NCBI GenBank assembly: GCA_964369665.1
Contig: CAYJFS010000005.1
Location: forward strand, 36,746 to 100,745
Direction: 5' to 3'
DNA length: 64,000 nucleotides
Source: Bilophila sp964369665
GTDB lineage: Bacteria; Desulfobacterota; Desulfovibrionia; Desulfovibrionales; Desulfovibrionaceae
Shown here: piece after piece, positions 8,954-19,120 of the stretch
How positions within the stretch are numbered: position 1 is the stretch's first letter
Layout: each line of letters begins with the position of its first letter
Notes under the pieces: model-generated
The model's database searches: none
What the model was told of the DNA's origin: nothing
Seen by the model: the letters and a program-made list of their open reading frames with translations, nothing else
Made by a program: the position numbers and the translations under genes

Positions 8954-9436
8954 ATGTTTAAACAAGGTGGAAAGACTGCAAATAAGAATGGAACAGAATT
9001 AGAAGGTTTGGTTCAACATATTTTAGAAAATAAAGAGTATCAGTTTGTTGAAAGGAATAAGTTTTTACTTGCAACGAATGGATTAAAACAGAAATTGTAT
9101 ACTAGGCAAATGGTAATAGGAGAAAGTATTTATTCCACATCTGAAAACAAGCATGAAATAAATGCTGATTTTCTTTACTATAAGCCTTTAGGCAATATTT
9201 TTATAATAGAATGCAAATCACAAACGTCTGCTGGTAGTATAGATGAAAAATATCCTTATTTGAATGAAAATATTAGAACACAATATCCCTATAAGACAAT
9301 AATTGTTTTAGATGCACCAGCAGCAAAAAAAGGTGCTAAAGAATGGTTAAAAAGGCAAGAAAAAATAAATCCTAATTTAGCCCATGTTTTTCAAGATTTT
9401 TCAGAGTTTAGAGCTTGGGCTATCAAACATCTTTAA
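8954..9436 (+). CDS. PD-(D/E)XK nuclease, probable restriction endonuclease
   Basis: 160 residues with the pattern INADFLYYKPLGNIFIIECK, that is Asp then a hydrophobic strand and Glu-x-Lys, as in PD-(D/E)XK nucleases. A glutamate (GTELEGLVQ) near residue 17 could be the preceding acidic residue. It is co-directional with, and 7 bases after, a GATC-type adenine methyltransferase gene, which argues for restriction. The C-terminal EFRAWAIKHL appears complete. The recognition sequence is unknown. An alternative is a phage-borne repair nuclease, but pairing with the methylase makes restriction more likely. Confidence 0.65.
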   Translation: MFKQGGKTANKNGTELEGLVQHILENKEYQFVERNKFLLATNGLKQKLYTRQMVIGESIYSTSENKHEINADFLYYKPLGNIFIIECKSQTSAGSIDEKYPYLNENIRTQYPYKTIIVLDAPAAKKGAKEWLKRQEKINPNLAHVFQDFSEFRAWAIKHL

Positions 9437-9498
9437 AATAAAATAGTTAATAAAGTAGTGTATAGTTTTGTCTATTATGTGTGTGGGGGTGATTTTAA

Positions 9499-10866
9499 CT
9501 ATTCTTCAGATGCAAGCTCTTCAAAGGCTGTGTATGTTGGAAGAAAAGAAAGTTCAATACTCCCAGTTCGTCCATTACGGTGTTTCCCAATGATAAGTTC
9601 AGCAATACCTTTTTTAGGGTTATCATCTTTTTTATTATAGATCTCATCACGGTAGATAAAAACAACAAGGTCAGCATCCTGTTCAATAGCGCCAGATTCC
9701 CTAAGATCAGAAAGTAGTGGTCGTTTATCTGCACGTTCTTCAAGTTTTCTGTTAAGTTGGGAAAGAGCAATGACAGGTATGGAAAGTTCTTTAGCTAAGG
9801 CTTTAAGTGAACGTGAGATATCTGAAATTTCTAATTCTCTAGAGTCTGTTTTTCTTGTTGAGCGCATAAGCTGTAGATAGTCAACAATAATAAGATCAAG
9901 GCCATGTTCCACCTTCAATCTTCTAGCCTGTGAACGCAATTCAAGTGTACTAATGGCAGGTGATTCATTAATGTAGAGAGGGGCTTGGCGAATAAGTTCA
10001 GCAGTAGTAAATAAACGGCTGCCTTGCTCTGAAGTCAATTGTCCATCACAAATGTTACTATAAGGAATTTTGCCCCAAGAGCTGATCATCCTTTGAACAA
10101 GCTGCCTATCAGACATTTCAAGAGAAAAGATACCAACAGTTGCTTTATGGGTAATTGCTGTTCGCATGGCAATATTGAGTGCTAAAGCAGTTTTCCCCAT
10201 GGCAGGCCGTGCTGCAAGAATAATGAGATCAGATGGTTGTAAGCCTCGTGTAAGAGCATCTAAAGATTTGTAGCCTGTAGGTAGACCTGTAACACCATTT
10301 TCAGTGGGTTGCATGGCAATATCAAGAACACCATTCACCAGTGTTCCAATAGGTTTGAAAGCACCTGTATGCACTCGTGTTGAGATGTTAAGAATCGATT
10401 GTTCTGCTGTATCTATGAGTGTAGTAATTTCTTGAGTAGTATCAAAGCTTGATGTTACAATTGTTGATCCAGCTTCAATAAGGGCTCGTTGTAGTGCTTT
10501 TTCTTGGATGATTTTTGCATAAAATTCAGCATTTGCAGCACTTACACCTAAGTGTGTAAGTTCAGCTAGATAGGCTGTTCCACCTATTTCTTCAAGCTGG
10601 TTATTGTCCTTCAGTGATTGAGCAAGGGTAATGAGATCAAGTGCCTGTCCCTTACTATACAGTGTTTGTGCTCTATGGAAGATACGTTGGTGTTGTGGTA
10701 AGTAAAAGTCTTCTGCTTGTAAATTGAGTGTAAGGTCAGGGATGATACTTGAGCGTAACAATAGACCAGCTAAAACAGCTTGCTCTGCTTCAACACTATG
10801 TGGTGGCACTCGAAGTGTGACATCTTGTGTGGCCTTTTGGATTTTTTTGATTGTGGTTGTTGACAT
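9499..10866 (-). CDS. dnaB: Replicative DNA helicase DnaB
   Basis: 455 residues, normal for bacterial DnaB. The N-terminal domain (PHSVEAEQAVLAGLLL) interacts with primase. The RecA-like C-terminal domain has Walker A AARPAMGKTALALN, Walker B-type LIIVDYLQLM and the conserved SQLNRKLEERADKRP stretch. It unwinds DNA at the replication fork as a hexamer. The gene is intact and chromosomal in character, lying between phage and sugar genes that are transcribed away from it. The stop is 62 bases from the end of the nuclease gene, which converges on it. Confidence 0.95.
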   Translation of the reverse strand: MSTTTIKKIQKATQDVTLRVPPHSVEAEQAVLAGLLLRSSIIPDLTLNLQAEDFYLPQHQRIFHRAQTLYSKGQALDLITLAQSLKDNNQLEEIGGTAYLAELTHLGVSAANAEFYAKIIQEKALQRALIEAGSTIVTSSFDTTQEITTLIDTAEQSILNISTRVHTGAFKPIGTLVNGVLDIAMQPTENGVTGLPTGYKSLDALTRGLQPSDLIILAARPAMGKTALALNIAMRTAITHKATVGIFSLEMSDRQLVQRMISSWGKIPYSNICDGQLTSEQGSRLFTTAELIRQAPLYINESPAISTLELRSQARRLKVEHGLDLIIVDYLQLMRSTRKTDSRELEISDISRSLKALAKELSIPVIALSQLNRKLEERADKRPLLSDLRESGAIEQDADLVVFIYRDEIYNKKDDNPKKGIAELIIGKHRNGRTGSIELSFLPTYTAFEELASEE

Positions 10867-11150
10867 ACGAATCCTAACATGAGCATCTGTTTTTGAATGA
10901 TTATTCTAAAATAACAATGTTTAGAGGCCATAAATAAGGTCTTTGTATTTTTAGCATAGAATAGTTCAACGTCCAAGCCTGATATTTTTGTGGCATTTCC
11001 TAGATTTATCAAGAAATATCCTTTATACTATACTGTCTAGCTCTGTCCTTAATCTAACTAAGATGCTTGTTTAGATGTATGTATGTTCATGGAGTATATG
11101 TGTTAGAGGTGTTGTTTAAGGAATAAAATTATCTATAGATACAAGGCTAT

Positions 11151-12320
11151 ATGAGTATGAAGCGAGCACTAATTACAGGTATTACAGGGCAGGATGGAGC
11201 ATACCTTGCTGAGTTTCTTCTCAATAAAGGCTATGAAGTGCATGGAATTAAACGGCGTTCTTCTCTTTTTAACACAGAAAGAATTGATCATTTGTATCAA
11301 GATCCACATATAGAACATCGTCATTTTGTTTTGCATTACGGCGATCTTACAGATGGAATAAACCTTCTTCGTATTGTACAAGAGGTAGAGCCAGACGAAA
11401 TCTATAATTTAGGTGCACAAAGTCATGTCAAAGTTTCTTTTGAACTCCCAGAGTATACAGCTAATGTTGATGGATTAGGGGCTCTAAGGCTTCTAGAGGC
11501 TATTCGAGTTTTGCATTTAGAACATAAAGTTCGTTTTTATCAGGCATCAACATCAGAGTTATATGGTTTAGCACAAGAGGTCCCTCAGACAGAGAAAACA
11601 CCATTTTATCCACGGTCACCCTATGCATGTGCAAAGCTTTATGCATATTGGATTACGGTTAATTACAGAGAAGCCTATAACATGTATGCTTGTAATGGTA
11701 TTTTGTTTAATCATGAGTCTCCACTACGTGGAGAGACATTTGTTACACGAAAAATAACAAGGACTCTTGCCCAAATAGCCTTAGGTCTGAGTACAACACT
11801 CTATCTTGGCAATCTGAATGCAAAAAGAGATTGGGGACATGCTAAAGATTATGTTGAAATGCAATGGCTCATGTTACAGCAAGATCAACCAGAAGATTTT
11901 ATTATAGCTACAGGTACATTTTTTACAGTGCGGGAGTTTGTTACTCAGGCTGCATACTATTTAGGAATACAGGTTCAGTGGGTGGGTAGTGGTCCAGATG
12001 AGCAGGGTATCATTGCATCATTTAATCCAGAAATATTTGCTCAGTTTACACAAAAGCCAGGCTTGGCAGGACAGTTTACACCTGGGCAAACCTTGGTGAA
12101 GGTAGATAGCACCTATTTTAGACCTACAGAGGTAGATGCTCTTTTAGGTGATCCATCAAAAGCTTATCAAAAACTTGGATGGAAACCCTCTATTTCATTT
12201 AAAGCCATGATACAAGAAATGTTGAAAGAAGATATTGATCTTGCTCTACGAGATGCTACTTGTAAAATGGTAGGCTTTAAGGCTTTTAGCCATATTGGAG
12301 AGGAACAAGGGAAAAGATAA
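11151..12320 (+). CDS. gmd: GDP-mannose 4,6-dehydratase
   Basis: 389 residues. An extended short-chain dehydrogenase: NAD(P)-binding GITGQDGAYLAEFLL at the N-terminus, the Gmd-typical KRRSSLFNTERIDHLY, the catalytic Tyr-Lys pair SPYACAKLYAYW, and ILFNHESPLRGETFVTRKIT. It converts GDP-D-mannose to GDP-4-keto-6-deoxy-D-mannose, the precursor of fucose, rhamnose or perosamine for surface glycans. ATG 11151 and ATG 11157 are equally possible starts. No partner such as a GDP-fucose synthase is adjacent. The C-terminus runs slightly longer than the family core. Confidence 0.93.
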   Translation: MSMKRALITGITGQDGAYLAEFLLNKGYEVHGIKRRSSLFNTERIDHLYQDPHIEHRHFVLHYGDLTDGINLLRIVQEVEPDEIYNLGAQSHVKVSFELPEYTANVDGLGALRLLEAIRVLHLEHKVRFYQASTSELYGLAQEVPQTEKTPFYPRSPYACAKLYAYWITVNYREAYNMYACNGILFNHESPLRGETFVTRKITRTLAQIALGLSTTLYLGNLNAKRDWGHAKDYVEMQWLMLQQDQPEDFIIATGTFFTVREFVTQAAYYLGIQVQWVGSGPDEQGIIASFNPEIFAQFTQKPGLAGQFTPGQTLVKVDSTYFRPTEVDALLGDPSKAYQKLGWKPSISFKAMIQEMLKEDIDLALRDATCKMVGFKAFSHIGEEQGKR

Positions 12321-13064
12321 TCCCTTGAAAAGGTTTATTTATTTGGTCTGCTATGAATTTTAGTGAGACACTCCTGCATGCATAGCATAATAGGCTTACC
12401 TCATAATTTTGAATAATGAGCATATTTGAGTAAGAAGTAGATCCAGATGGTTACTACATAACTCTATGTAAATAATATATATATTTTCTATTCAGCTGTT
12501 GGATACATTTTTCGAACAGCAGTTCAAACATATGTTTTATCTTTTTTAAAAGGCTTGAAATGTATATTTTTATATTTGACAGAATACATAAAGAAAGAAT
12601 AAAAGAAAAAAGTTTTAATATACATTTTTTACTGTATATCTAAATAATAGAACTTTATAGATATATGCCACATTAATCTAGCTACATATATAGATGAGTT
12701 AACTATTAGATTTACTTAACTATAATCTAAAAAATTTTTTATAAAAATTTTTTAGATATGCCTTGTGATTTAATCATGATTATTATAACAAGGATACAAT
12801 ACTTTTATTGAAAAGAAAGTATGTACCTTTTATTATACATTAGATTGTATATTCATGATTAAATCTTTGCACACTCTTTTATTATGGTAAGAGAGGAAAG
12901 GTAGTTTTAAAGAAAAATAAATTAATTCCGATTAATCCATTTTGGTAAAAGGAATTATTTTTTATATACAAACTAAAAAAATCTTTCTTAAAGAAAGAAG
13001 ACAATGTGCTTTCAAAAATTTATAAAACATTTAGTATTGTTGTAGTAGGGATATCTTATACATT
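12321..13064. other. 744-bp intergenic region upstream of the Gln-rich surface protein gene
   Basis: No gene seen. It holds copy 1 of a repeat (12392-12590) whose second copy lies after the next gene, then strongly AT-rich DNA with A/T runs and a 14-base semi-palindrome TTAATTCCGATTAA at 12922-12935. The same 14 bases occur in inverse orientation at 15596-15609. The promoter of the following gene must lie here. Confidence 0.6.
12392..12590 (+). repeat. Direct repeat, copy 1 (upstream of 13065 gene)
   Basis: About 200 bases beginning AGGCTTACCTCATAATTTTG closely match 14719-14915, with weaker similarity continuing for about 250 bases more. Both copies precede an autotransporter-like gene, so a gene and its upstream region appear to have been duplicated in tandem. 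Confidence 0.85.
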
Positions 13065-14622
13065 ATGATTATGTGGAGCACATTGTTCAAGAATTTTTTA
13101 TTTTTTTTGGGGATATTTTTTAATAAAGTAATAGAAAGGTTTATGGCCTTCACACACCCCAATACCCCCCCCCCCCACCACAATAAAATAAAATATTATA
13201 TTGTCAGACACATAGTTTTTTACTTTGTGTTGTTTACACAGAGTTCTTTTGTCTATGGTGCAGATTCGTTGGAAGAATTACAGCAACTGGTTCAGCAGCA
13301 ACAGCAACAATTGCAGCTGCTTCAACCTCAGCAACAACAATTGCTGCAGCAACAGCAACAACAGCAATTACAGCAACTGATTCAGCAGCAACAGCAACAA
13401 CTTCAGCAGCAACAACAACAAGGACCACCCCCAGGAGGAGGGCCCCCACCCCCCACCTGTTACTTTAAATAGTCAAGCACAAGAAGCTTCAATGCAAGCT
13501 GTTCAGCAAGCATTAGAAGGTGCATCTACTCATGCAAGCGCTTCTATGTCTGGCCTTACTCAGCATGCAAGTGCAGGTAGTATGGGTGAAGATAGTAGTG
13601 GTGATAGTAGTTTTACTGTTGGATCTATAAAAAATTTAAAAAAGAAAGGTTCAAGTGGTTTTCTTGCTCGTTTGACACCAGGTAAGCAATATCATCCATT
13701 GATAGAAAAAGCTGTAAGCCTACAGGCTTTGGATATACCTTTTTACCCAGCAATGCCATATAGAATCTTTGCTTCATTTATGGGTACTCGAAAAAATGAA
13801 CATAAAAATACAGGGGTAGGTGGACAAGTAGGTTTTATCATGAACCCTATCTTAGAAGAGCTAAGAATAGGTGTATCTTATTCATATCTTCATAATGATA
13901 ATAAAGAGTATACATGTACAGATATAAAAACAAGTTTTGGTGCAATGAAAGCAAAGACGACAACAAATAATACATCAGCTGTTGTTGCTTGGAATGTGAA
14001 TCATCCAGGTATCATGGGTCATATTGTTGGATCATATGGATGGGGTAATGTAAGAACAGCGCGTTCCTTTAGTCAGGAAGACAAAGTATTAACAGCTAAA
14101 GGAAATCCAAAAATAAAGGTATATGGTGTAGCAATTCAGTTAGGGTATAATATACCCTTAGCAGATGAGAGCATACTTATAGGACCTTTAGATGGTATGG
14201 TCCTTACACCATACTTTGATGTACAAATGATACATACTAGCTGGAAGTCATTTAAGGAATATGAAGGTTTCATAACAGCAGACATTGGTGATTTGAATCA
14301 AAAAATATATGAAGAGACACTAGGTTTACGTCATAGTTGGAGACTTAGTGAAATGTTTGAGCTTCAATCATGGGGAGCTTATGTTGCAAGTCAGAAGACA
14401 TGTAGTTCATTTACATCAAAAATATTAGGTAATGTAACAAATACTCGTCACTATTCAATTAGTGAGTGTAAGCAGAATATTTCAGAAGCTGAAATAGGCT
14501 TATTGCTAAGTATCTATTTTGATAAGAATCTTGGTGTAGGCGTTAATGGAAGTATTCGTACAAAGAGTTTTAAAAGTCTTAGTAGAGAAGATGTTTCTCT
14601 AAGTATGTGGTATGATTTCTAA
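13065..14622 (+). pseudogene. Gln-rich autotransporter-like surface protein, frame broken or phase-off
   Basis: Two frames read as one protein of about 518 residues. The first (13065-13472) has a long N-terminal extension containing the 12-C tract, a signal-like segment (IVFYFVLFTQSSFVYGA) and then a passenger made largely of Gln and Leu, followed by Pro/Gly. It runs out of frame in a Pro stretch coded by C5 and C6 runs near 13443-13454. Losing one C (or gaining two) joins it to the second frame (VTLNSQAQEAS, then 13492-14622), which carries a C-terminal beta-barrel ending SLSMWYDF, with a terminal Phe as in autotransporters and other outer-membrane proteins. The barrel resembles those at 16235, 33888 and 44831. 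No start codon follows the 12-C tract in frame, so changes in that tract would also switch expression. It is either phase-off, decayed, or misassembled at the C run. Confidence 0.7.
13165..13176 (+). repeat. Poly-C tract, 12 C
   Basis: Twelve consecutive C within the 5' part of the Gln-rich surface protein gene, upstream of the signal-peptide core. In the present length the frame from ATG 13065 and ATG 13143 reads through. A change of length by 1 or 2 would stop export and translation of the barrel. Confidence 0.95.
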
Positions 14623-14718
14623 AATAGAAAACAGAGTTTTTAGACAATTGTAATCTTATGACCTCATGGGTGTATATGTATACAGAACATGTACTTTTTA
14701 TTTTTAGTATCTGCTAAC

Positions 14719-14915
14719 AGGCTTACCTCATAATTTTGAATAATGAGCATATTTGAGTAAAAAGTAGATCTAGATGGTTACTACGTAACTCTATGTAACT
14801 AATAGATATATTTTTTATTCAGCTGTTGGATAAATTTTTTGAACAGCAATTTAAACATATGTTTTATCGTCTTTAAAGGGCTTGAAATGTATACTTTTAA
14901 TTTACATGATACATA
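14719..14915 (+). repeat. Direct repeat, copy 2 (downstream of 13065 gene, upstream of 16235 gene)
   Basis: Second copy of the 12392-12590 sequence, offset by about 2.33 kb. It lies in the 1.6-kb spacer before the Lys/Glu-rich surface protein gene. Recombination between the copies would delete or amplify the gene at 13065. Confidence 0.85.
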
Positions 14916-15085
14916 CAAGCATTATTTAGACATATCTTCTATGTTAAAAGGAAAGAAAAAAGCTCTAATACAGCTTTTACTTTATAAATCATTAAAGTTG
15001 CATGGCTTTATATGAAGTCTAAAATATGGCTGCATTAATATCTTATCTATAATACATACATTAGTTAGCTATAGTTAGTTTTTTT

Positions 15086-15269
15086 ATAAAAATTTTTTAG
15101 ATATATAAATATATCTTGTTATTTAATAATATTTACTATAACAGATATATTATATATTTCTTAAAAAGAAAGTACATATAAAAATTTTTTAGATATATAA
15201 ATATATCTTGTTATTTAATAATATTTACTATAACAGATATATTATATATTTCTTAAAAAGAAAGTACAT
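15086..15269 (+). repeat. Tandem duplication of a 92-bp AT-rich unit
   Basis: The unit beginning ATAAAAATTTTTTAGATATA occurs at 15086-15177 and is repeated immediately at 15178-15269 with no difference that I can see. A single, diverged version is present in the first repeat region near 12750-12830. This looks like a recent slippage or replication duplication. Confidence 0.9.
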
Positions 15270-15779
15270 AATTTTTATGTATAACTAACAAATACATTTT
15301 TATAATTTATGCTATGTAGCCATGGTTAAGCCTTTGTATTTCTTTTTACACTGGAAAAAATAGACTTTTTTAGTGTGGGTTTTTAAGAAAACACATAAAT
15401 GCCAAATATGTCCATCCTATATAAGAACTTGATTGTAAGTAAAAATAAACATCTTATATAAACATGTAGTATATATAAGCAAAAATGAAAGTATTAAAAT
15501 ATTAGTATATTTTATCAAGATAAATATATTGGAAAATAAAGGTATTTAGTGGATTGGATAGTATTTGTAGAAAGAAATTTTTAAAAATAATAAACTTAAT
15601 CGGAATTAAGTTAACTACTTTATAAAGCTTAGGGGTTATCTGTATTCTTAAAAAAGAAGCAAAGATAGAAAGGTTTGTATTGATATAGTATGAAAATATT
15701 GTGTTTAAAATGATTAATACTATTTGACGTTAATAATAGATTGTTTTTTTCAGAATTATTTCTCGTTATGTTGTTATTT

Positions 15780-15962
15780 AATAGTTACATGTTTGGCTTA
15801 AGTTTTGAGCAAGTTTAGTTAAATCTAGCTTGTTATCTAGTTTTTTACTTTATGCAACAGTTCAATAGTTATTTTAATTTTGGAATGAATCCTTTCTTCA
15901 GTATTTTCTATACTTTGTAATTTATATAATACTAAGCTAATAGTATAGAATTTTTATTTCAT
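15780..15962 (-). pseudogene. Decayed copy of the XRE regulator and its control region
   Basis: The sequence around 15960-16040 (CATACTATGATAACTATAC and ATGACATACATTTAAAATAA) parallels the start and upstream region of the regulator at 18807-19064 (CATACTATGATGGCTACAC, ATGACATACATTCAAATTAA). Going leftwards on the minus strand, GATAACAAGCTAGATTTAAC to GTAACTATTA aligns loosely with the regulator's 3' half. The reading frame has stops from the third codon. I infer an inactivated paralogue that kept traces of its control region next to the 16235 gene. Confidence 0.45.
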
Positions 15963-16234
15963 ACTATGATAACTATACAAAAATAGTATTTGAGTTCTAT
16001 TTTTATGACATACATTTAAAATAAATGTAACATTTTTATTTTGAGTAATAGTTTTCTTCTATTTAACTATTTTTATATCATACTCCTATTACTATTAAGT
16101 AGCTTAATAGATATAAAAATAACAATATATACAATATATTATAACAAAATTCTCTTAATACTATATAATTAATAAAAATTAGTACAATAGTATACATAAA
16201 AATATTGTATACTATTTGATTATAATATCTTGGT

Positions 16235-18662
16235 ATGTTTAATAAATTTATATTTTTTTTAGCAGTTTCTTCTTTTTTCTTATTTGGTACTTCTAAAGTC
16301 TTTGCAAGTGATGATGATGGCGATGAAGGATTCAAAAGAGGCTTACTACACAGTGAATTTTTTCTTTTACTAAGAGAGGATACAGTAGAGTGGTATGCAG
16401 AGAATTTGGCTACTCCTCCTCCTCCTAATGTTCAGATGTATTTTTTAGAAGATCCTTTTTTTAAAAAGCATCAAGGAAATGCTGCACAGCTTCAACAAGC
16501 TTTTTATTTAAAACTTCATCGTGATTTGTCGTTTATAGTTAAAGAAAAAAGACCACTTGGAGATAATCCAAGTGAGGAAGAAAAAAAACAATTATTAAAA
16601 AAGTTTGATACCTTCATTTGCTCTTGTTATATGTATGGAGAAGATCCTCGTTTTCTTTATGGAGAAAGTGATGAAGATGACGATTGTTATAATCCCACTA
16701 AGGGAAAAACAAGACTCTTTTTAAGAGGAGATAATCCAAGTCTTGATAGAAAAAAAGCTTTTACTCAGGATCCTCTTGCACTAGGTCATCAACATCAAGA
16801 GGAAGAAGAAGAACCTGCTCCAAGTAATGCTACACAGGCACGACTAAGAAAGAAGCTTCAACAAAGACAAAAACAAGCACAGACTAAGCATCAACCCAAA
16901 GAAGAAGAGCAAGGGGCAGTTGGAGGTGTTACTCAAACAGCACCATTTACATGGTCAGATTTTGAAGAAGAAGAAGAAAAGGAAAAAGCAGGTAAGAAAA
17001 AGAAGAAAAAAAAGAAAAATAAAAAAGATAAACCTGGTGATGAGCAAAAAGGAAGAGAAAAGAAAGATAAAGATTCCAATGAAGATAGTGATAATGATGA
17101 AGGTAAAGGTGATGGTAAACCAGCAGCCGCAGTTAAATTAGATCCTGGTGCTCGACCAAAAGAAAAGTCTGTTCAACCCCCCCCCCCCACTTCAAGATCA
17201 GGCAACAAAAAAGAAAAAAAAAAAGAAAAAACACCAACACCACCATGAACACCAACATCATGAACAACAGCAGCAACAACAGCATCATGGTGCTCAAGGA
17301 GCTGGACCAGGTGAAGATACAGAGGTACAATTAAGCATACAAGAAGTAGGCTTTTCTATAGATGATTTAGATCTGTATACAGATCCTTTTGAAGGGCAAG
17401 GTGCTCCTGAAGGAGAAGAAGAAGAACAAGCCCCCCTAACTCCACCAGTCCCTTTAGTGCTTGGACCTGGTGAGAAATATAGTGTTCAAGAAGAAGGTAA
17501 TGGTGAAGGGAACAAAGAAGAAAAACCTGAAGAAGAACCTGAACCAGGATCATCAGGGGCATGCTTAGGTGCTGCTGGTGGTGTTAGACCTTATAAGACA
17601 GATCTTCTTGGAGGTTTTAACCACCAAGGTCAGCATGACTCATTGCAAAAAATGCAGCATATATTTTTGGGTTCTTCTGAGCATGTACTAAGTACATTAA
17701 AGCATTTGGTATTAAAAAAGAAAAAACCTTATGCTACTACATCTGCACTTAATGTAACAGATATGCAAGATTTCCCCTTGTTAGAAAATTTGGGAGAGTT
17801 GATGCCTTATAAACTTTTTGCTTCTACAAATAAACATAGAAAAAACTTGGAGGAAAAAACACAATCTGGTCAAGCAGGTATAGACATTCAGCTTTTCTCA
17901 GGTAAAACAGGTTTTTTTCATAAGCTTTTGCTGAGTCTTGCCTATGACTTTAATACAAATATGTATAACGAGTTTAGTAGAGGCCAACTATTAACTGAAG
18001 ATAATAGTATTGTAAAAGCAAAATTGGCAACAAATGGTCTTATTGCAATGCTTGCACATAATCCAGATGAACAAGGTTTAACCTGTAATGTTGGATGCTA
18101 CTATAGTCTTGGTAAAGCAAAGAACATTAGACATGTTCGACATGGACAAAGTCGAACAGTAACAAGAGGTGACTCAAATGTTGTGTTTATTGGTCGATTA
18201 TTGCAGATAGGATATAATGTGTCTTTAGTAAAGAATTTAACAATAACACCATATATTGAGACTATTATGTCCAATATTCAGAGTAGTTCCTATAAAGAGC
18301 AAAAAGCTCTTTATGCTTGTAGTATGAGTAAAAACAGCAATGATGTTTTAGAAAATAGTATAGGTGTAAGGTTAGCATATCAACCAACAGAGCATATTCA
18401 GCTTCAAACAGCTTTATATAGTGTTTCTGGTAAACAGAAAATAAGAAAATTAATATCAAAAACAATACTAGAACCTGGATTTGAAGTATCGTCATGGAGT
18501 GATGGATATCACAATAAGTATATACATACAAAACTTGATATAGCTTATGAAATGCTTTTAACAAGTCAACTTCATGTTGGACTAAATAGTTCTATACAGT
18601 TTGGATCAAGTAAAAAACAGGATAAACAGTTTTTGAACATATATTTTAGCTATATATACTAG
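16235..18662 (+). pseudogene. Lys/Glu-rich autotransporter-like surface protein, off at a poly-C tract
   Basis: The first frame (16235-17248) starts with a signal peptide (MFNKFIFFLAVSSFFLFGTS, cleavage probably after VFA) and continues into a charged passenger with Glu and Lys runs. It enters a 12-C tract at 17177-17188 and then ends at 17246-17248. Removing one C, or adding two, would carry it into the second frame, which supplies Lys, His and Gln runs, an acidic region and a C-terminal beta-barrel of about 300 residues (LMPYKLFASTNKHRKN through FLNIYFSYIY). The full protein would be about 809 residues. A-rich runs just after the C tract (17206-17230) could also slip. The barrel family is shared with 13065, 33888 and 44831. 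The minus-strand XRE regulator is encoded immediately downstream. I read this as a phase-off gene more likely than a dead one, since both halves are otherwise clean. Confidence 0.72.
17177..17188 (+). repeat. Poly-C tract, 12 C
   Basis: Twelve C at the exact place where the two halves of the 16235 gene change frame. With 11 or 14 C the gene would be open from signal peptide to beta-barrel. Confidence 0.95.
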
Positions 18663-18806
18663 TAAAGTAGTAGATGTATAAATAAAGTAATATGTCTATG
18701 TATAAAGAAGCTTGTTGGCATTCTTATTTTTCTCCTGAAGCAGGGAAATGCTTTTGAATATCCAAAGAAAATAACTTGTAAAAATAGTTAGTAAGCTATT
18801 TATAAA

Positions 18807-19064
18807 TTATTCATCTATTATGTCAGAATAGTTTTCTTTTTCTTCAATTACAGTATTTAATAGTTCACCTGGATTAGCTTTTAAGCTTTTAGCAAATTTA
18901 ATGAAGTTATCTATAGATAGATGTTCTTTACCTAATTCAATCCTACTAATGTAATTAGTACTCACTCCAAGCCTAGAAGCAAGCCTTCCTTGTGTTAGCT
19001 TAGCATTTTTTCTATATTTACGTATGACTAAACCAACAGGATATATATGTTTTCTTTGTGCCAT
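18807..19064 (-). CDS. XRE-family HTH transcriptional regulator
   Basis: 85 residues, nearly all of it one Cro/CI-type helix-turn-helix domain: IRKYRKNAKLTQGRLASRLG with the recognition helix in VSTNYISRIELGKEHLSIDN, then FAKSLKANPGELL. It lies in the surface-protein island, convergent with the Lys/Glu-rich gene and divergent from the radical-SAM gene. A perfect 15-bp inverted repeat sits 57 bases upstream of its start and is a good operator candidate for autoregulation and control of the divergent gene. No sensor domain is present. It could be a phage-type repressor that has been captured. Confidence 0.85.
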   Translation of the reverse strand: MAQRKHIYPVGLVIRKYRKNAKLTQGRLASRLGVSTNYISRIELGKEHLSIDNFIKFAKSLKANPGELLNTVIEEKENYSDIIDE

Positions 19065-19120
19065 ACTATGATGGCTACACAGAAAAACAATATTTGACTA
19101 TCTAGATTAAATGACATACA

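Larger units (their letters stand above)
14623..16234. other. 1.6-kb AT-rich spacer between two surface protein genes
   Basis: Holds repeat copy 2, the 92-bp tandem duplication, the inverse 14-mer TTAATCGGAATTAA (15596-15609) and a decayed XRE regulator region (15780-15962), each listed separately. The remaining sequence shows no coding frame I can support. Confidence 0.6.

Noticed and set aside
13234..13449. Ala/Val-rich minus-strand frame opposite the Gln codon run
   Set aside because: Direct consequence of CAG/CAA repeats on the other strand.
15086..15269. Possible CRISPR array
   Set aside because: Two adjacent units without spacers and no cas genes; it is a simple tandem duplication.
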